Below are positions 47,795 to 56,187 of a stretch of 63,718 nucleotides of DNA, in pieces. Every line of letters begins with the position of its first letter. Position 1 is the first letter of the stretch. The stretch spans positions 78,901 to 142,618 of the forward strand of contig NZ_AUIH01000011.1 of NCBI RefSeq assembly GCF_000423605.1, read 5' to 3'. The translations under genes and the position numbers were made by a program. Under the pieces are notes generated by a model. The model ran no database searches and was not told where the DNA came from. It worked only from the letters and a program-made list of their open reading frames with translations. The stretch is from Saccharospirillum impatiens DSM 12546 (lineage in GTDB: Bacteria; Pseudomonadota; Gammaproteobacteria; Pseudomonadales; Natronospirillaceae).

Positions 47795-48802
47795 CTAACC
47801 CTCCAGCAACGGAACCGGGCACTGACTGTTCGTTGTATAGTCGTGCACCCGTATACGACCGTCAATGATGCGTTCCCGCAGCTGAGCCATGTCTCTTTCC
47901 ATATCCAGAGTGACCAGTTGGCGATTGAAAATATCCAACGACCAGTCTACTCCGTTCTCAGCCAGACCCAGCTGTTGGACGCCAGGCTGCCACTGGCCAT
48001 TAACAGCCTGCTCCCAACTGGTGTAAGCGGCCACACCCACCCGTTTGACCATGGAGGTCAACATGGTGCCCAGGTGCAGATAGTTCTGATTAGAGTCCAC
48101 GGCAATGGCGTAGCTACCGCTGCTTTTGGCGGCCTGGTATACGCCGATACCGCTACCGCCGGCGGCGGCATAGAGCACTTCGGCGCCCCGCTCAACCAAC
48201 TCCTGCGCCAGTGCGTTGCCGCGATCGGGGTTGGACCAGGCATCCGGGGTGTTGCCGATCATACGCACCATGACCCGGGCGTCATCGTCTACATAATGCG
48301 CTCCCTGGGCATAGCCACAGGCGAATCCGCGAATGAACGGCAGATCCATCCCTCCCACAAAACCCAGAGGTGCCCCTCCGGTTCTCATCGCCGACAGAGC
48401 GCCCACGAGAAACGAGCCCTCCCACTCCTTGAAGATCAGTGACTGTACATTCGGTTCGTCAACGACGGCATCAATAATGGTGAACTGAATATCGGGAAAC
48501 TCCGGGGCCACGGCCGACAAGGCGGGTGCGTAGGAGAAGCCAACGGCAACGATGGGGCTGCGGCCCTGGCTAGCCAGTTCCCGCAAAGCGGACTCGAAGG
48601 CATCTGATGTCGACGGATTAACTTCCATCACATCGATGTCGAAGGTTGACTGGAATCGGGTCACTCCCTCGCGGAAAACCGCTTCGTTGAAGGAGTTATC
48701 GAATTTCACTCCATCGGAATAGGCCACAGCTGGCAACGCTTCGGCGTGCACCCAACCAATGCTCACAGCCAGTAAAACACTGAAAATACGAACCAATTTC
48801 AT
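47795..48802 (-). CDS. Second BMP-family binding protein (paralogue)
   Basis: Periplasmic protein of 335 residues with a signal peptide (VLLAVSIGWVHA) and the same BMP motifs as its neighbour (KFDNSFNEAVFREGV, FVGGMDLPFIRGFACGYAQGAHYV, SNQNYLHLGTMLTSMVKRVGVAAY). It is clearly a tandem duplicate, but the N-terminal half has diverged more than the C-terminal half. It may bind a different base, or the same one with other affinity. It precedes the first bmp gene by 228 bp. Confidence 0.9.
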   Translation of the reverse strand: MKLVRIFSVLLAVSIGWVHAEALPAVAYSDGVKFDNSFNEAVFREGVTRFQSTFDIDVMEVNPSTSDAFESALRELASQGRSPIVAVGFSYAPALSAVAPEFPDIQFTIIDAVVDEPNVQSLIFKEWEGSFLVGALSAMRTGGAPLGFVGGMDLPFIRGFACGYAQGAHYVDDDARVMVRMIGNTPDAWSNPDRGNALAQELVERGAEVLYAAAGGSGIGVYQAAKSSGSYAIAVDSNQNYLHLGTMLTSMVKRVGVAAYTSWEQAVNGQWQPGVQQLGLAENGVDWSLDIFNRQLVTLDMERDMAQLRERIIDGRIRVHDYTTNSQCPVPLLEG

Positions 48803-48977
48803 GCAACCCTCGTTTTTGACCTAGCGGTTAGTTTTCAATCAGTATAGGGACTCTTGCTCGCCTGATCGAGCCTTGTCGAACGCGGCTGCCGGGTAAGGTC
48901 CAATGTGCTGAATTGGCGCGCATCACCGTACAACCCCGGCAGCGGTCCATGCGCACAGATTCAGACGATAACACGCA

Positions 48978-49007
48978 GAGTGGACCAGCCGATCGACTGG
49001 CCCACTC
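48978..49007. terminator. Hairpin after tkt
   Basis: GAGTGGACCAG (48978-48988) pairs with CTGGCCCACTC (48997-49007) with one mismatch, 16 bp after the tkt stop. It has no T-run, so a 3' stabiliser or factor-dependent terminator is likely. Confidence 0.5.
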
Positions 49008-49022
49008 CGTTGGGCGGGAATA

Positions 49023-51014
49023 TTAAAGCGAGGATTGTACCAAGTTGACCAAAGAGTCAGAAGTAATACCAAAATGGTTGTAAAGGTCACCGGCAGGGGC
49101 CGATTCACCAAAGCTGGTCATACCCAGAACGGCACCGTCGAGACCGACGTACTTGAACCAGTAGTCAGCGATGCCGGCTTCTACTGCAAACCGCTTGATA
49201 CCCTGAGGCAGGACGTCATTCCGGTAGTCAGCATCCTGAGCGTCGAAGCGCTCGGTGCAAGGCATGGATACCACGCGTGTCGCTACGCCCTTGGCTTCCA
49301 GTGCTTCAGCGGCTTCAACGGCCAGGCCAACCTCCGAACCAGTTGCAATCAGAACCGCCGCTGGCGTGCCGCTGCTGTCTTTCAGCACATATCCGCCCCG
49401 TTCGATGTCAGCCAGTTGTTGGGCTGACCGTTTTTGGTGCGCCAGACCCTGACGCGAGAACACCAGCGCACTCGGCCGGTCGCTGCTTTGAATGGCCGAC
49501 TTCCAGGCCACCGCACTTTCGACCGCATCGGCCGGACGCCAGGTATCGAGATTGGGCGTCAGGCGCAGCGAGGACAATTGCTCAACCGGCTGGTGGGTCG
49601 GGCCATCTTCGCCCAGGCCAATCGAATCGTGGGTATAGACGTGAATCAGCGGCTGCTTCATCAGCGCCGACATGCGCACTGCGTTACGGGCGTATTCCAT
49701 AAAGATCAGGAAGGTGGCGCCGTACGGGCGGAAGCCGCCGTGCAGAACCAAACCATTCATAATGGCGGTCATGCCGAATTCCCGAACACCGTAGAAGCAG
49801 TAATTGCCATCTGGCTCTGCCTGGCTAATGCCGCGTGCACCGCTCCACAATGTTAGGTTGGAACCGGCCAAATCCGCAGACCCGCCGAGCAGTTCCGGCA
49901 GGCTTGGCGCCAACGCCTCAATGGCATTCTGCGATGCCTTGCGGCTGGCGATAGTCTCCGCCTTTTCGTTAACACTCGCAATGTAGTCATTGGCGATCTT
50001 GTCGAAGTCGGCAGGCAAGGTGCCGCTCATGCGACGCTCAAACTCAGCGGCCAGGTCCGGGTAGGCAGCTTTGTATTCCGCGAAACGGTCGTCCCACTCA
50101 GACTCGGCCTTGCGACCTTTGCCACGGGCGTCCCAGGCATCGTAAATGTCCTGCGGAATGTCAAAGGCACCGTGTTTCCAGCCCAGTTTTTTGCGAGCCA
50201 GGGTAATTTCGTCGTCACCCAGCGGAGCGCCGTGGCTGGATTCCTTGCCTTCTTTGTTCGGGGAACCAAAACCAATGATGGTCTTGCAGCAAATCAGTGT
50301 GGGCTGATCGGTGTTTTCCCGGGCGGTTTCAATCGCCTGCTGAATTTCTTCCGGGTCGTGCCCGTTGACGCGGGGAATGACCTGCCAGCCGTAGGCTTCA
50401 AAGCGCTTAACGGTATTATCGGTAAACCAACCAGCTACTTCGCCGTCGATTGAAATGCCGTTGTCGTCATAAAACGCGATCAGTTTGCCCAAACCGAGCG
50501 TACCCGCCAGTGAGGACACCTCGTGCGACACCCCCTCCATCAGACAGCCGTCGCCGAGGAAAACATAGGTGTTGTGATCAACAATGGTGTGACCTTTACG
50601 GTTGAACTGCGCCGCCATCGTTTTTTCAGCCATGGCAAAGCCAACCGCATTGGCCAGGCCCTGACCCAATGGGCCCGTGGTGGTTTCAACACCGGGGGTA
50701 TAGCCGTATTCGGGGTGGCCGGGCGTGCGCGAATGCAGTTGACGGAACTGTTTCAGATCCTCGATACCCAGGTCGTAACCGGCAAGGTGCAGCAGTGAAT
50801 ATTGCAGCATGGAGCCATGGCCGTTGGACAAGATAAAGCGATCACGATCAACCCACTTCGGGTTGGTCGGGTTGTGCTTGAGGTGATCACACCACAGCAC
50901 CTGGGCGATATCGGCCATACCCATCGGCATGCCCGGATGTCCGGATTTGGCTTTTTGCACAGCATCCATACTCAGGGCACGGATGGCATTGGCAAGTTCA
51001 CTACGTGACGGCAT
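49023..51014 (-). CDS. tkt: Transketolase
   Basis: Thiamine-diphosphate enzyme of 663 residues of the pentose phosphate pathway, moving two-carbon units between sugar phosphates. [35 protein letters not shown] opens the ThDP domain; [12 protein letters not shown] is the ThDP/Mg motif. The pyrimidine-binding domain and the C-terminal domain are intact. A sigma-70-like promoter lies at 51136-51164. It is divergent from sahR, with about 285 bp between the starts. Confidence 0.97.
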   Translation of the reverse strand: MPSRSELANAIRALSMDAVQKAKSGHPGMPMGMADIAQVLWCDHLKHNPTNPKWVDRDRFILSNGHGSMLQYSLLHLAGYDLGIEDLKQFRQLHSRTPGHPEYGYTPGVETTTGPLGQGLANAVGFAMAEKTMAAQFNRKGHTIVDHNTYVFLGDGCLMEGVSHEVSSLAGTLGLGKLIAFYDDNGISIDGEVAGWFTDNTVKRFEAYGWQVIPRVNGHDPEEIQQAIETARENTDQPTLICCKTIIGFGSPNKEGKESSHGAPLGDDEITLARKKLGWKHGAFDIPQDIYDAWDARGKGRKAESEWDDRFAEYKAAYPDLAAEFERRMSGTLPADFDKIANDYIASVNEKAETIASRKASQNAIEALAPSLPELLGGSADLAGSNLTLWSGARGISQAEPDGNYCFYGVREFGMTAIMNGLVLHGGFRPYGATFLIFMEYARNAVRMSALMKQPLIHVYTHDSIGLGEDGPTHQPVEQLSSLRLTPNLDTWRPADAVESAVAWKSAIQSSDRPSALVFSRQGLAHQKRSAQQLADIERGGYVLKDSSGTPAAVLIATGSEVGLAVEAAEALEAKGVATRVVSMPCTERFDAQDADYRNDVLPQGIKRFAVEAGIADYWFKYVGLDGAVLGMTSFGESAPAGDLYNHFGITSDSLVNLVQSSL

Positions 51015-51135
51015 CGAAAAGTCCTCGACTGTTGGTTTTCGCGAGCGGCTGACACCCGGCTGGCAAGGTCAGGCACCGGGAGGGGGCGGAATTGTCCCAA
51101 AAATAACCGATGGGGGCAAAGCGTCTGTCGCCTGA

Positions 51136-51164
51136 CATATAATTTATGTCTCGAATTATTACAA
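51136..51164 (-). promoter_or_regulatory. Candidate sigma-70 promoter of tkt
   Basis: Read leftward, TTGTAA (51159-51164) and TATATG (51136-51141) are 17 bp apart, about 120 bp before the tkt start. Each hexamer matches consensus at four of six positions. Confidence 0.4.
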
Positions 51165-51214
51165 ATTCAAGCATCCAGTGCCATTTTTGCGCCGACATTC
51201 GCACTGAATAGCCT

Positions 51215-51243
51215 TTGACACCGCTTCCAACACAATCTATATC
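51215..51243 (+). promoter_or_regulatory. Sigma-70 promoter of the sahR-metK-ahcY operon
   Basis: A perfect -35 TTGACA (51215-51220) is followed after 17 bp by TATATC (51238-51243). The -10 lies inside the 24-bp palindrome, so a bound repressor would block RNA polymerase. Confidence 0.7.
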
Positions 51244-51260
51244 AAAATATATTGATATAG
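51237..51260. promoter_or_regulatory. SahR-type operator (24-bp palindrome)
   Basis: Half-sites CTATATCAA and TTGATATAG surround AATATA. It overlaps the -10 box and probable start of the sahR operon, as expected for autoregulation by an ArsR-family repressor. An exact copy (opposite strand) lies at 12862-12885. Confidence 0.75.
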
Positions 51261-51299
51261 TTATTGAGAAAGCAGCAGGCCACTGCTAGTCTTGCCGCC

Positions 51300-52304
51300 A
51301 TGAATCTGGACCTAGTACCGTCTTTCTTTAAAGCCATTGGCGACCCGACCCGTTTGACCGTGCTGCAGGCACTGGGCCATGGGGCCTTTGGTGTGCTCGA
51401 ACTGAGCGACCTGCTCGACGTTCGCCAGTCCGGCATGAGCCACCACCTGAAGATTCTGAGCAAAGCTGGCTGGGTAGAGAGTCGGCGGGAAGGCAACAGC
51501 ATCTATTATCGTCGATCACTGAGCGACCAGCTGTCGATTCAGCAGCAGCTGTTCCGGGAACTCGACCAATATGAACTGCCTGAAGATTTGCAACGTAAAT
51601 TGGCCGACATACGGGCAGCGCGACTGAATGCCGCCCAGGCGTTCTTTGCCAACCACGCCGACGAGTTTGAGCTGCATCAGGAGCGCATCGCCCTGTTTCA
51701 CCAATATGGGCCGGAAACGCTGCAACTGCTCGACAGTTGCCGCCAGCAAACCCATCAGCGAGCACTGGAAGTCGGGCCTGGCAAAGGTGAGTTTCTGACC
51801 GCACTGAACGATCGCTTCAGCCAGGTGGTCGGCATCGATATTTCGACGGCCATGCTGGAACAAGCCCGGATTCCGGCCCGGCATTTACGCCATGTTGAAT
51901 TGCGCGAAGGCAATACCGAAAGCCTGAGGGCCGACGATGAACAGTTCGACGTCGTGGTCTATAACATGGTCTTGCACCATGTCCCGGCTCCCGGCCAGGA
52001 AGTCATCAATTGCGCTCAACTGATGGCGCCGGGTGCCTTGCTGGTGATTACCGATCTGTGCCACCACGATCAGGAATGGGCGCACGACCAGTGTGGCGAC
52101 CAGTGGCTCGGGTTTGAGCCGGATGAATTGCATCAGTGGGCCGAATCGGCCGGGCTGGATCACGAACAAGGCCGCTTTTTGGCCCTGCGCAACGGTTTTC
52201 AGGTGCAGACTCAGGTCTACCGAAAACCGCCGCAAACACCGCTTTTTACTGATACCAGCGAGGCAAATGCCACCGCTGGACACCCACTCACGTCGCTGAA
52301 CTGA
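51300..52304 (+). CDS. sahR: ArsR-family regulator fused to a SAM-dependent methyltransferase domain (SahR type)
   Basis: Protein of 334 residues. Residues of about 5-95 are an ArsR-type winged helix (FKAIGDPTRLTVLQALGHGAFGVLELSDLLDVRQSGMSHHLKILSKAGWV). The rest is a class I methyltransferase fold with ALEVGPGKGEFL and VVGIDISTAMLEQAR. This layout and the adjacent metK and ahcY match SahR, a repressor of methionine-cycle genes released by S-adenosylhomocysteine. The methyltransferase domain probably serves as the ligand sensor. The ATG at 51300 is preferred over a TTG at 51264 because the latter is almost at the transcription start. It stops 12 bp before metK. Confidence 0.85.
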   Translation: MNLDLVPSFFKAIGDPTRLTVLQALGHGAFGVLELSDLLDVRQSGMSHHLKILSKAGWVESRREGNSIYYRRSLSDQLSIQQQLFRELDQYELPEDLQRKLADIRAARLNAAQAFFANHADEFELHQERIALFHQYGPETLQLLDSCRQQTHQRALEVGPGKGEFLTALNDRFSQVVGIDISTAMLEQARIPARHLRHVELREGNTESLRADDEQFDVVVYNMVLHHVPAPGQEVINCAQLMAPGALLVITDLCHHDQEWAHDQCGDQWLGFEPDELHQWAESAGLDHEQGRFLALRNGFQVQTQVYRKPPQTPLFTDTSEANATAGHPLTSLN

Positions 52305-52316
52305 GGAACACAGCCC

Positions 52317-53471
52317 ATGAGCGAGTACAGCCTCTTCACCTCCGAATCGGTCTCTGAAGGCCATCCGGATAAAATGGCCGACCAGATATCCGATGCCGTC
52401 CTGGATGCCATTCTGACCGAAGACAAGAATGCCCGGGTTGCCGTGGAGACCATGGTCAAGACTGGCATGGCGATCATCGCCGGTGAAGTCCGCACCGACA
52501 CCTACGTCGATCTGGAAGACATCGTTCGTGGCGTCATTCTCGACATCGGCTACGACAGTTCCGATGTCGGCTTCGACGGCGCGTCTTGCGCGGTACTGAA
52601 CGGTATCGGCAAACAGTCGGCCGACATTGCTCAGGGCGTTGATGAAGCCGACAACAAAGACCTCGGCGCTGGTGACCAGGGCCTGATGTTCGGCTACGCA
52701 ACCAACGAAACCGATTCCTACATGCCCGCGCCTATTTATTACAGCCACCGCCTGGTCGAACACCAGGCCAAGCTGCGTAAAAACGGCGTACTGCCGTGGT
52801 TGCGTCCAGACGCCAAATCCCAGGTCACCCTGCGCTATGAAAACGGGCGTCCGGTTGCTGTTGACGCCGTTGTACTGTCGACCCAGCACGATCCAGACAT
52901 CAGCCTAGGCGATCTGCGCGAAGCGGTAATGGAGCACATCATCAAGCCGGTATTGCCGGCCGAATGGCTGCACAGTGACACCCGTTACCACATCAACCCA
53001 ACCGGTAACTTCGTGATCGGTGGCCCCGTTGGCGACTGTGGCCTCACCGGTCGCAAGATCATTGTCGACACCTACGGCGGCATGGCCCGCCACGGCGGCG
53101 GTGCATTCTCCGGCAAAGACCCATCCAAAGTAGACCGCTCGGCGGCCTATGCCGGTCGCTATGTGGCGAAGAACATTGTCGCGGCCGGCCTGGCCGACAA
53201 ATGCGAGATTCAAATCTCCTACGCCATCGGCGTATCCGAGCCGACGTCCATCGCAATCAACACCTTCGGCACCAACAAGGTGGACGAAACCCTGATCAGC
53301 GATCTGGTGCGCGAGCATTTCGACCTGCGCCCGCGCGGCATCATCGAGATGCTCGACCTGCTGCGCCCGATCTATCGCCCCACTGCTGCCTATGGCCACT
53401 TTGGCCGCGAGGGTTTCAGTTGGGAAGCAACTGACAAGGCAGACGCGCTGAAAGCAGGCGCGAAGATTTAA
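52317..53471 (+). CDS. metK: S-adenosylmethionine synthetase
   Basis: Cytoplasmic enzyme of 384 residues that makes SAM from methionine and [22 protein letters not shown] holds the ATP/Mg ligands, [12 protein letters not shown] is signature 1 and [16 protein letters not shown] signature 2. Length matches the family. GAGGAAC precedes the ATG. Second gene of the sahR operon. Confidence 0.97.
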   Translation: MSEYSLFTSESVSEGHPDKMADQISDAVLDAILTEDKNARVAVETMVKTGMAIIAGEVRTDTYVDLEDIVRGVILDIGYDSSDVGFDGASCAVLNGIGKQSADIAQGVDEADNKDLGAGDQGLMFGYATNETDSYMPAPIYYSHRLVEHQAKLRKNGVLPWLRPDAKSQVTLRYENGRPVAVDAVVLSTQHDPDISLGDLREAVMEHIIKPVLPAEWLHSDTRYHINPTGNFVIGGPVGDCGLTGRKIIVDTYGGMARHGGGAFSGKDPSKVDRSAAYAGRYVAKNIVAAGLADKCEIQISYAIGVSEPTSIAINTFGTNKVDETLISDLVREHFDLRPRGIIEMLDLLRPIYRPTAAYGHFGREGFSWEATDKADALKAGAKI

Positions 53472-53505
53472 GCTATGAGCTGTTAGCTGCGAGCTGTGAG
53501 CTAAA
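53471..53505. repeat. Heptameric AGCTNNN tandem repeat between metK and ahcY
   Basis: AGCT recurs five times with exact 7-bp spacing (53471, 53478, 53485, 53492, 53499), the intervening triplets varying (ATG, GTT, GCG, GTG, AAA). The AGCT units are self-complementary, so several alternative small hairpins could form in the 77-bp intergenic mRNA just upstream of the ahcY ribosome-binding site. Confidence 0.7.
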
Positions 53506-53548
53506 AACTCGACGCTCGCAACTCAAAACATTCTTTCAGGAGACTACT

Positions 53549-54949
53549 ATGACCACCGCCGTGAATCTGGATACCTTCACCGACTACAAAGTCGCTGATA
53601 TCTCACTGGCCGCCTATGGCCGCAAGGAAATCAACATCGCCGAGCACGAAATGCCGGCACTGATGGCCCTGCGCAACAAATACAAGGCCGACCAGCCGCT
53701 CAAGGGTGCGCGCATCATGGGCTGCATTCACATGACGATTCAGACCGCTGTACTGATCGAAACCCTGATTGAACTGGGTGCCGAGGTTCGCTGGTCGTCG
53801 TGCAACATCTTCTCAACTCAGGATCACGCCGCCGCGGCCATCGCCGCCGCCGGTATTCCGGTGTTTGCCTGGAAGGGCGAAACCGAAGAAGAGTTCCTGT
53901 GGTGCATCGAGCAAACCATTCTGGCTGAAAAAGAAAGCAGCGACGTCTGGAACGCCAACATCATTCTCGACGACGGTGGCGACCTGACTGAAATGGTTCA
54001 TGGCAAATACCCACAGTTGTTGAACGACATTCACGGTATTTCCGAAGAAACCACAACAGGCGTTCACCGCCTGCTGGAAATGCTGGAAGAAGGCACCCTG
54101 AAAGTGCCCGCGATCAACGTCAACGACGCCGTCACCAAATCGAAAAACGACAATAAGTACGGCTGCCGCCACTCGCTGAACGATGCAATCAAACGCGCCA
54201 CCGACCACTTGCTGGCCGGCAAAAAAGCACTGGTCATTGGCTACGGCGACGTGGGCAAGGGCTCTGCTGCGTCATTGCGTCAGGAAGGCATGATCGTCAA
54301 GATCACCGAGATCGACCCGATCTGCGCCATGCAAGCCTGCATGGATGGCTTTGAAGTCGTCTCCCCGTACAAGAACGGCATCAACGACGGCACCGAAGCC
54401 AGCATCAACACCGATGTTCTCGGCACCACCGATCTGATCGTCACCACCACTGGCAACACCAATGTCTGCGACGCCAACATGCTTAAAGCATTGAAGAACG
54501 GCGCCGTGGTCAGCAACATCGGTCACTTCGACAACGAGATCGACACCGCCTATATGCGCAAGAACTGGCGCTGGGATGAAATCAAACCCCAGGTTCACCA
54601 GATTTTCCGCTCTGACGATGCCGACGACTATCTGATTCTGCTGTCCGAAGGCCGCCTGGTTAACCTGGGCAACGCCACCGGTCACCCCAGCCGTATCATG
54701 GACGGTTCCTTTGCCAACCAGGTACTGGCACAAATGTATCTCTATGAGCAGAAGTTCGCCGACCTGCCGGCCGATCAGAAAGCCGAAAAACTGTACGTGA
54801 AAATTCTGCCGAAGAAACTCGACGAAGAAGTCGCGGCGGAAATGGTGCGCGGTTTTGGCGGTGTCATCACCACCCTGACCGAAACCCAGGCCAAATACAT
54901 CCGGGTACCGGTTGAAGGCCCGTTCAAACCAAACGACTACAAATACTGA
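53549..54949 (+). CDS. ahcY: S-adenosylhomocysteine hydrolase
   Basis: NAD-dependent cytoplasmic enzyme of 466 residues that splits SAH into adenosine and homocysteine. [17 protein letters not shown] and [17 protein letters not shown] are signature regions; the NAD loop is [14 protein letters not shown]. It has the insertion of about 40 residues found in the long bacterial form. CAGGAG precedes the ATG. Its substrate is the presumed ligand of the operon's own repressor. Confidence 0.97.
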   Translation: MTTAVNLDTFTDYKVADISLAAYGRKEINIAEHEMPALMALRNKYKADQPLKGARIMGCIHMTIQTAVLIETLIELGAEVRWSSCNIFSTQDHAAAAIAAAGIPVFAWKGETEEEFLWCIEQTILAEKESSDVWNANIILDDGGDLTEMVHGKYPQLLNDIHGISEETTTGVHRLLEMLEEGTLKVPAINVNDAVTKSKNDNKYGCRHSLNDAIKRATDHLLAGKKALVIGYGDVGKGSAASLRQEGMIVKITEIDPICAMQACMDGFEVVSPYKNGINDGTEASINTDVLGTTDLIVTTTGNTNVCDANMLKALKNGAVVSNIGHFDNEIDTAYMRKNWRWDEIKPQVHQIFRSDDADDYLILLSEGRLVNLGNATGHPSRIMDGSFANQVLAQMYLYEQKFADLPADQKAEKLYVKILPKKLDEEVAAEMVRGFGGVITTLTETQAKYIRVPVEGPFKPNDYKY

Positions 54950-54990
54950 GCTGAATTCGGCGTTTGGGTCGTCTGAGAGGCATTAGTCCG

Positions 54991-55101
54991 CAACGGCCAC
55001 CGGGTATGTCCCTGTGGGGTCGGCGTGAACCCATCCATGGGGCCTAGGCCGCAACATCCATGTTGCGGACTACCCCACAGGGACACACCCGGCATCCGTC
55101 G
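54991..55101. repeat. Palindromic element, reverse orientation (copy 7)
   Basis: Arms 54991-55020 and 55072-55101 pair (inner part TGTCCCTGTGGGG). The mini-hairpin reads CCGCAACA/TGTTGCGG: both sides changed together relative to CCGCAGCA/TGCTGCGG. It lies 42 bp after ahcY in the 384-bp gap before metF. Confidence 0.88.
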
Positions 55102-55122
55102 CTAGCCTCCCAGGCGGAACCC

Positions 55123-55146
55123 AAAAACCTAAAAACCTAAAAACCC
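55123..55146. repeat. AAAAACCT octamer tandem repeat
   Basis: Three consecutive 8-bp units, AAAAACCT twice and then AAAAACCC, lie between palindromic copies 7 and 8. Confidence 0.7.
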
Positions 55147-55177
55147 ACGCTAGAATTTAATGCTAGCACCGAACAGA

Positions 55178-55290
55178 GTGGCAGCTGCCGGGTGTACCTA
55201 TTCGGGGAAGTCCGCAGCAGGGATGCTGCGGTCTAGGCCCCATGGACGGGTTTACGCCGACCCCGGATAGGTACACCCGGTGGCTGTCAC
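55178..55290. repeat. Palindromic element, forward orientation (copy 8)
   Basis: Arms 55178-55207 and 55261-55290 pair (inner part GTGTACCTAT-CGGGG). The core matches copy 3. Copies 7 and 8 lie 76 bp apart in opposite orientation, giving a double hairpin upstream of metF. Confidence 0.88.
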
Positions 55291-55333
55291 GGACTCATGA
55301 TTCCATAGCAGGAATGACCAGAGAAGATAACTC

Positions 55334-56164
55334 ATGCCTAATTCCGTTCCTGTCAGCTTCGAGTTTTTTCCACCGAAGACAGACGCTGGCTATGAAAAAC
55401 TGCTGAACGTTCACAGCGAACTGAAAGCGGCCGATCCCGAATTTTTCTCGGTCACCTATGGTGCCGGGGGTTCCACACAAGAACGCACCATCAGCACGGT
55501 GATTGAACTCAACAGCCGTGGTGTGCCGACCGCGCCGCACCTGTCGTGCATTGGCGCCACAGAAGCCACTCTCACCGCATTGCTGGATCGCTACAAAGAC
55601 GCAGGCATCAGCCGCATTGTCGCTTTGCGTGGCGACTTGCCGTCTGGCATGGGTGGCACCGGTGGCGACTTCCGGTACGCATCTGACCTGGTGCGCTTTA
55701 TTCGCGAGCACTACAACGACACCTTCAAACTGGAGGTCGCGGCTTACCCCGAAATGCACCCCCAGGCACCTAACTACGATCGCGATGTCGACAACTTCGT
55801 CAACAAAGCCAAGGCCGGTGCCAATACGGCTATTACACAGTATTTTTACAGCGTGGATGCCTACGTTCACTTCGTCAGCGAAGTGCGCAAGCGCGGTTGC
55901 GAGATCGACATCGTACCCGGCATCATGCCGATTACTCAGGTGTCGAATCTGATCCGTTTTTCCGATTCTTGCGGTGCCGACATTCCGCGCTGGTTGCGCA
56001 AGCAACTGGAAGCCTGCGGCGACGACAGTGCTCGCATTCAGGCGATTGGTCTGGAAGTGGTCAGCGGGTTGTGCCGGGAACTGATCAGTGCCGGTGCTCC
56101 GGCCCTGCATTTCTACACCATGAATCGTTCAGAACCGTCGCTGGCAATTATCGACCAACTATAA
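55334..56164 (+). CDS. metF: 5,10-methylenetetrahydrofolate reductase
   Basis: Flavoprotein of 276 residues that reduces methylene-THF to methyl-THF, the methyl donor for methionine synthesis. SFEFFPPKTDAGYEKLL, FSVTYGAGGSTQERT and VPGIMPITQVSNLIRFSDSCGADIP are MetF signatures. The start has only a weak Shine-Dalgarno (AGAGAAGATAA). Two palindromic elements lie between it and ahcY, so it may be expressed by attenuated read-through from the sahR operon. No separate SahR-like site is seen before it. Confidence 0.96.
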   Translation: MPNSVPVSFEFFPPKTDAGYEKLLNVHSELKAADPEFFSVTYGAGGSTQERTISTVIELNSRGVPTAPHLSCIGATEATLTALLDRYKDAGISRIVALRGDLPSGMGGTGGDFRYASDLVRFIREHYNDTFKLEVAAYPEMHPQAPNYDRDVDNFVNKAKAGANTAITQYFYSVDAYVHFVSEVRKRGCEIDIVPGIMPITQVSNLIRFSDSCGADIPRWLRKQLEACGDDSARIQAIGLEVVSGLCRELISAGAPALHFYTMNRSEPSLAIIDQL

Positions 56165-56187
56165 GCACATTGATAAGCACATCGCTT

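Noticed and set aside
48889-48952. Further copy of the palindromic element near GGCTGCCGGGT
   Set aside because: GCTGCCGGG and CCCCGGCAGC could pair, but the core and CCATGGACGG are missing; treated as an ordinary GC-rich hairpin.
53472-53548. SAH or SAM riboswitch before ahcY
   Set aside because: The 77-bp gap is mostly a 7-bp tandem repeat and shows none of the conserved pairing or core motifs of those riboswitches as far as I can see.
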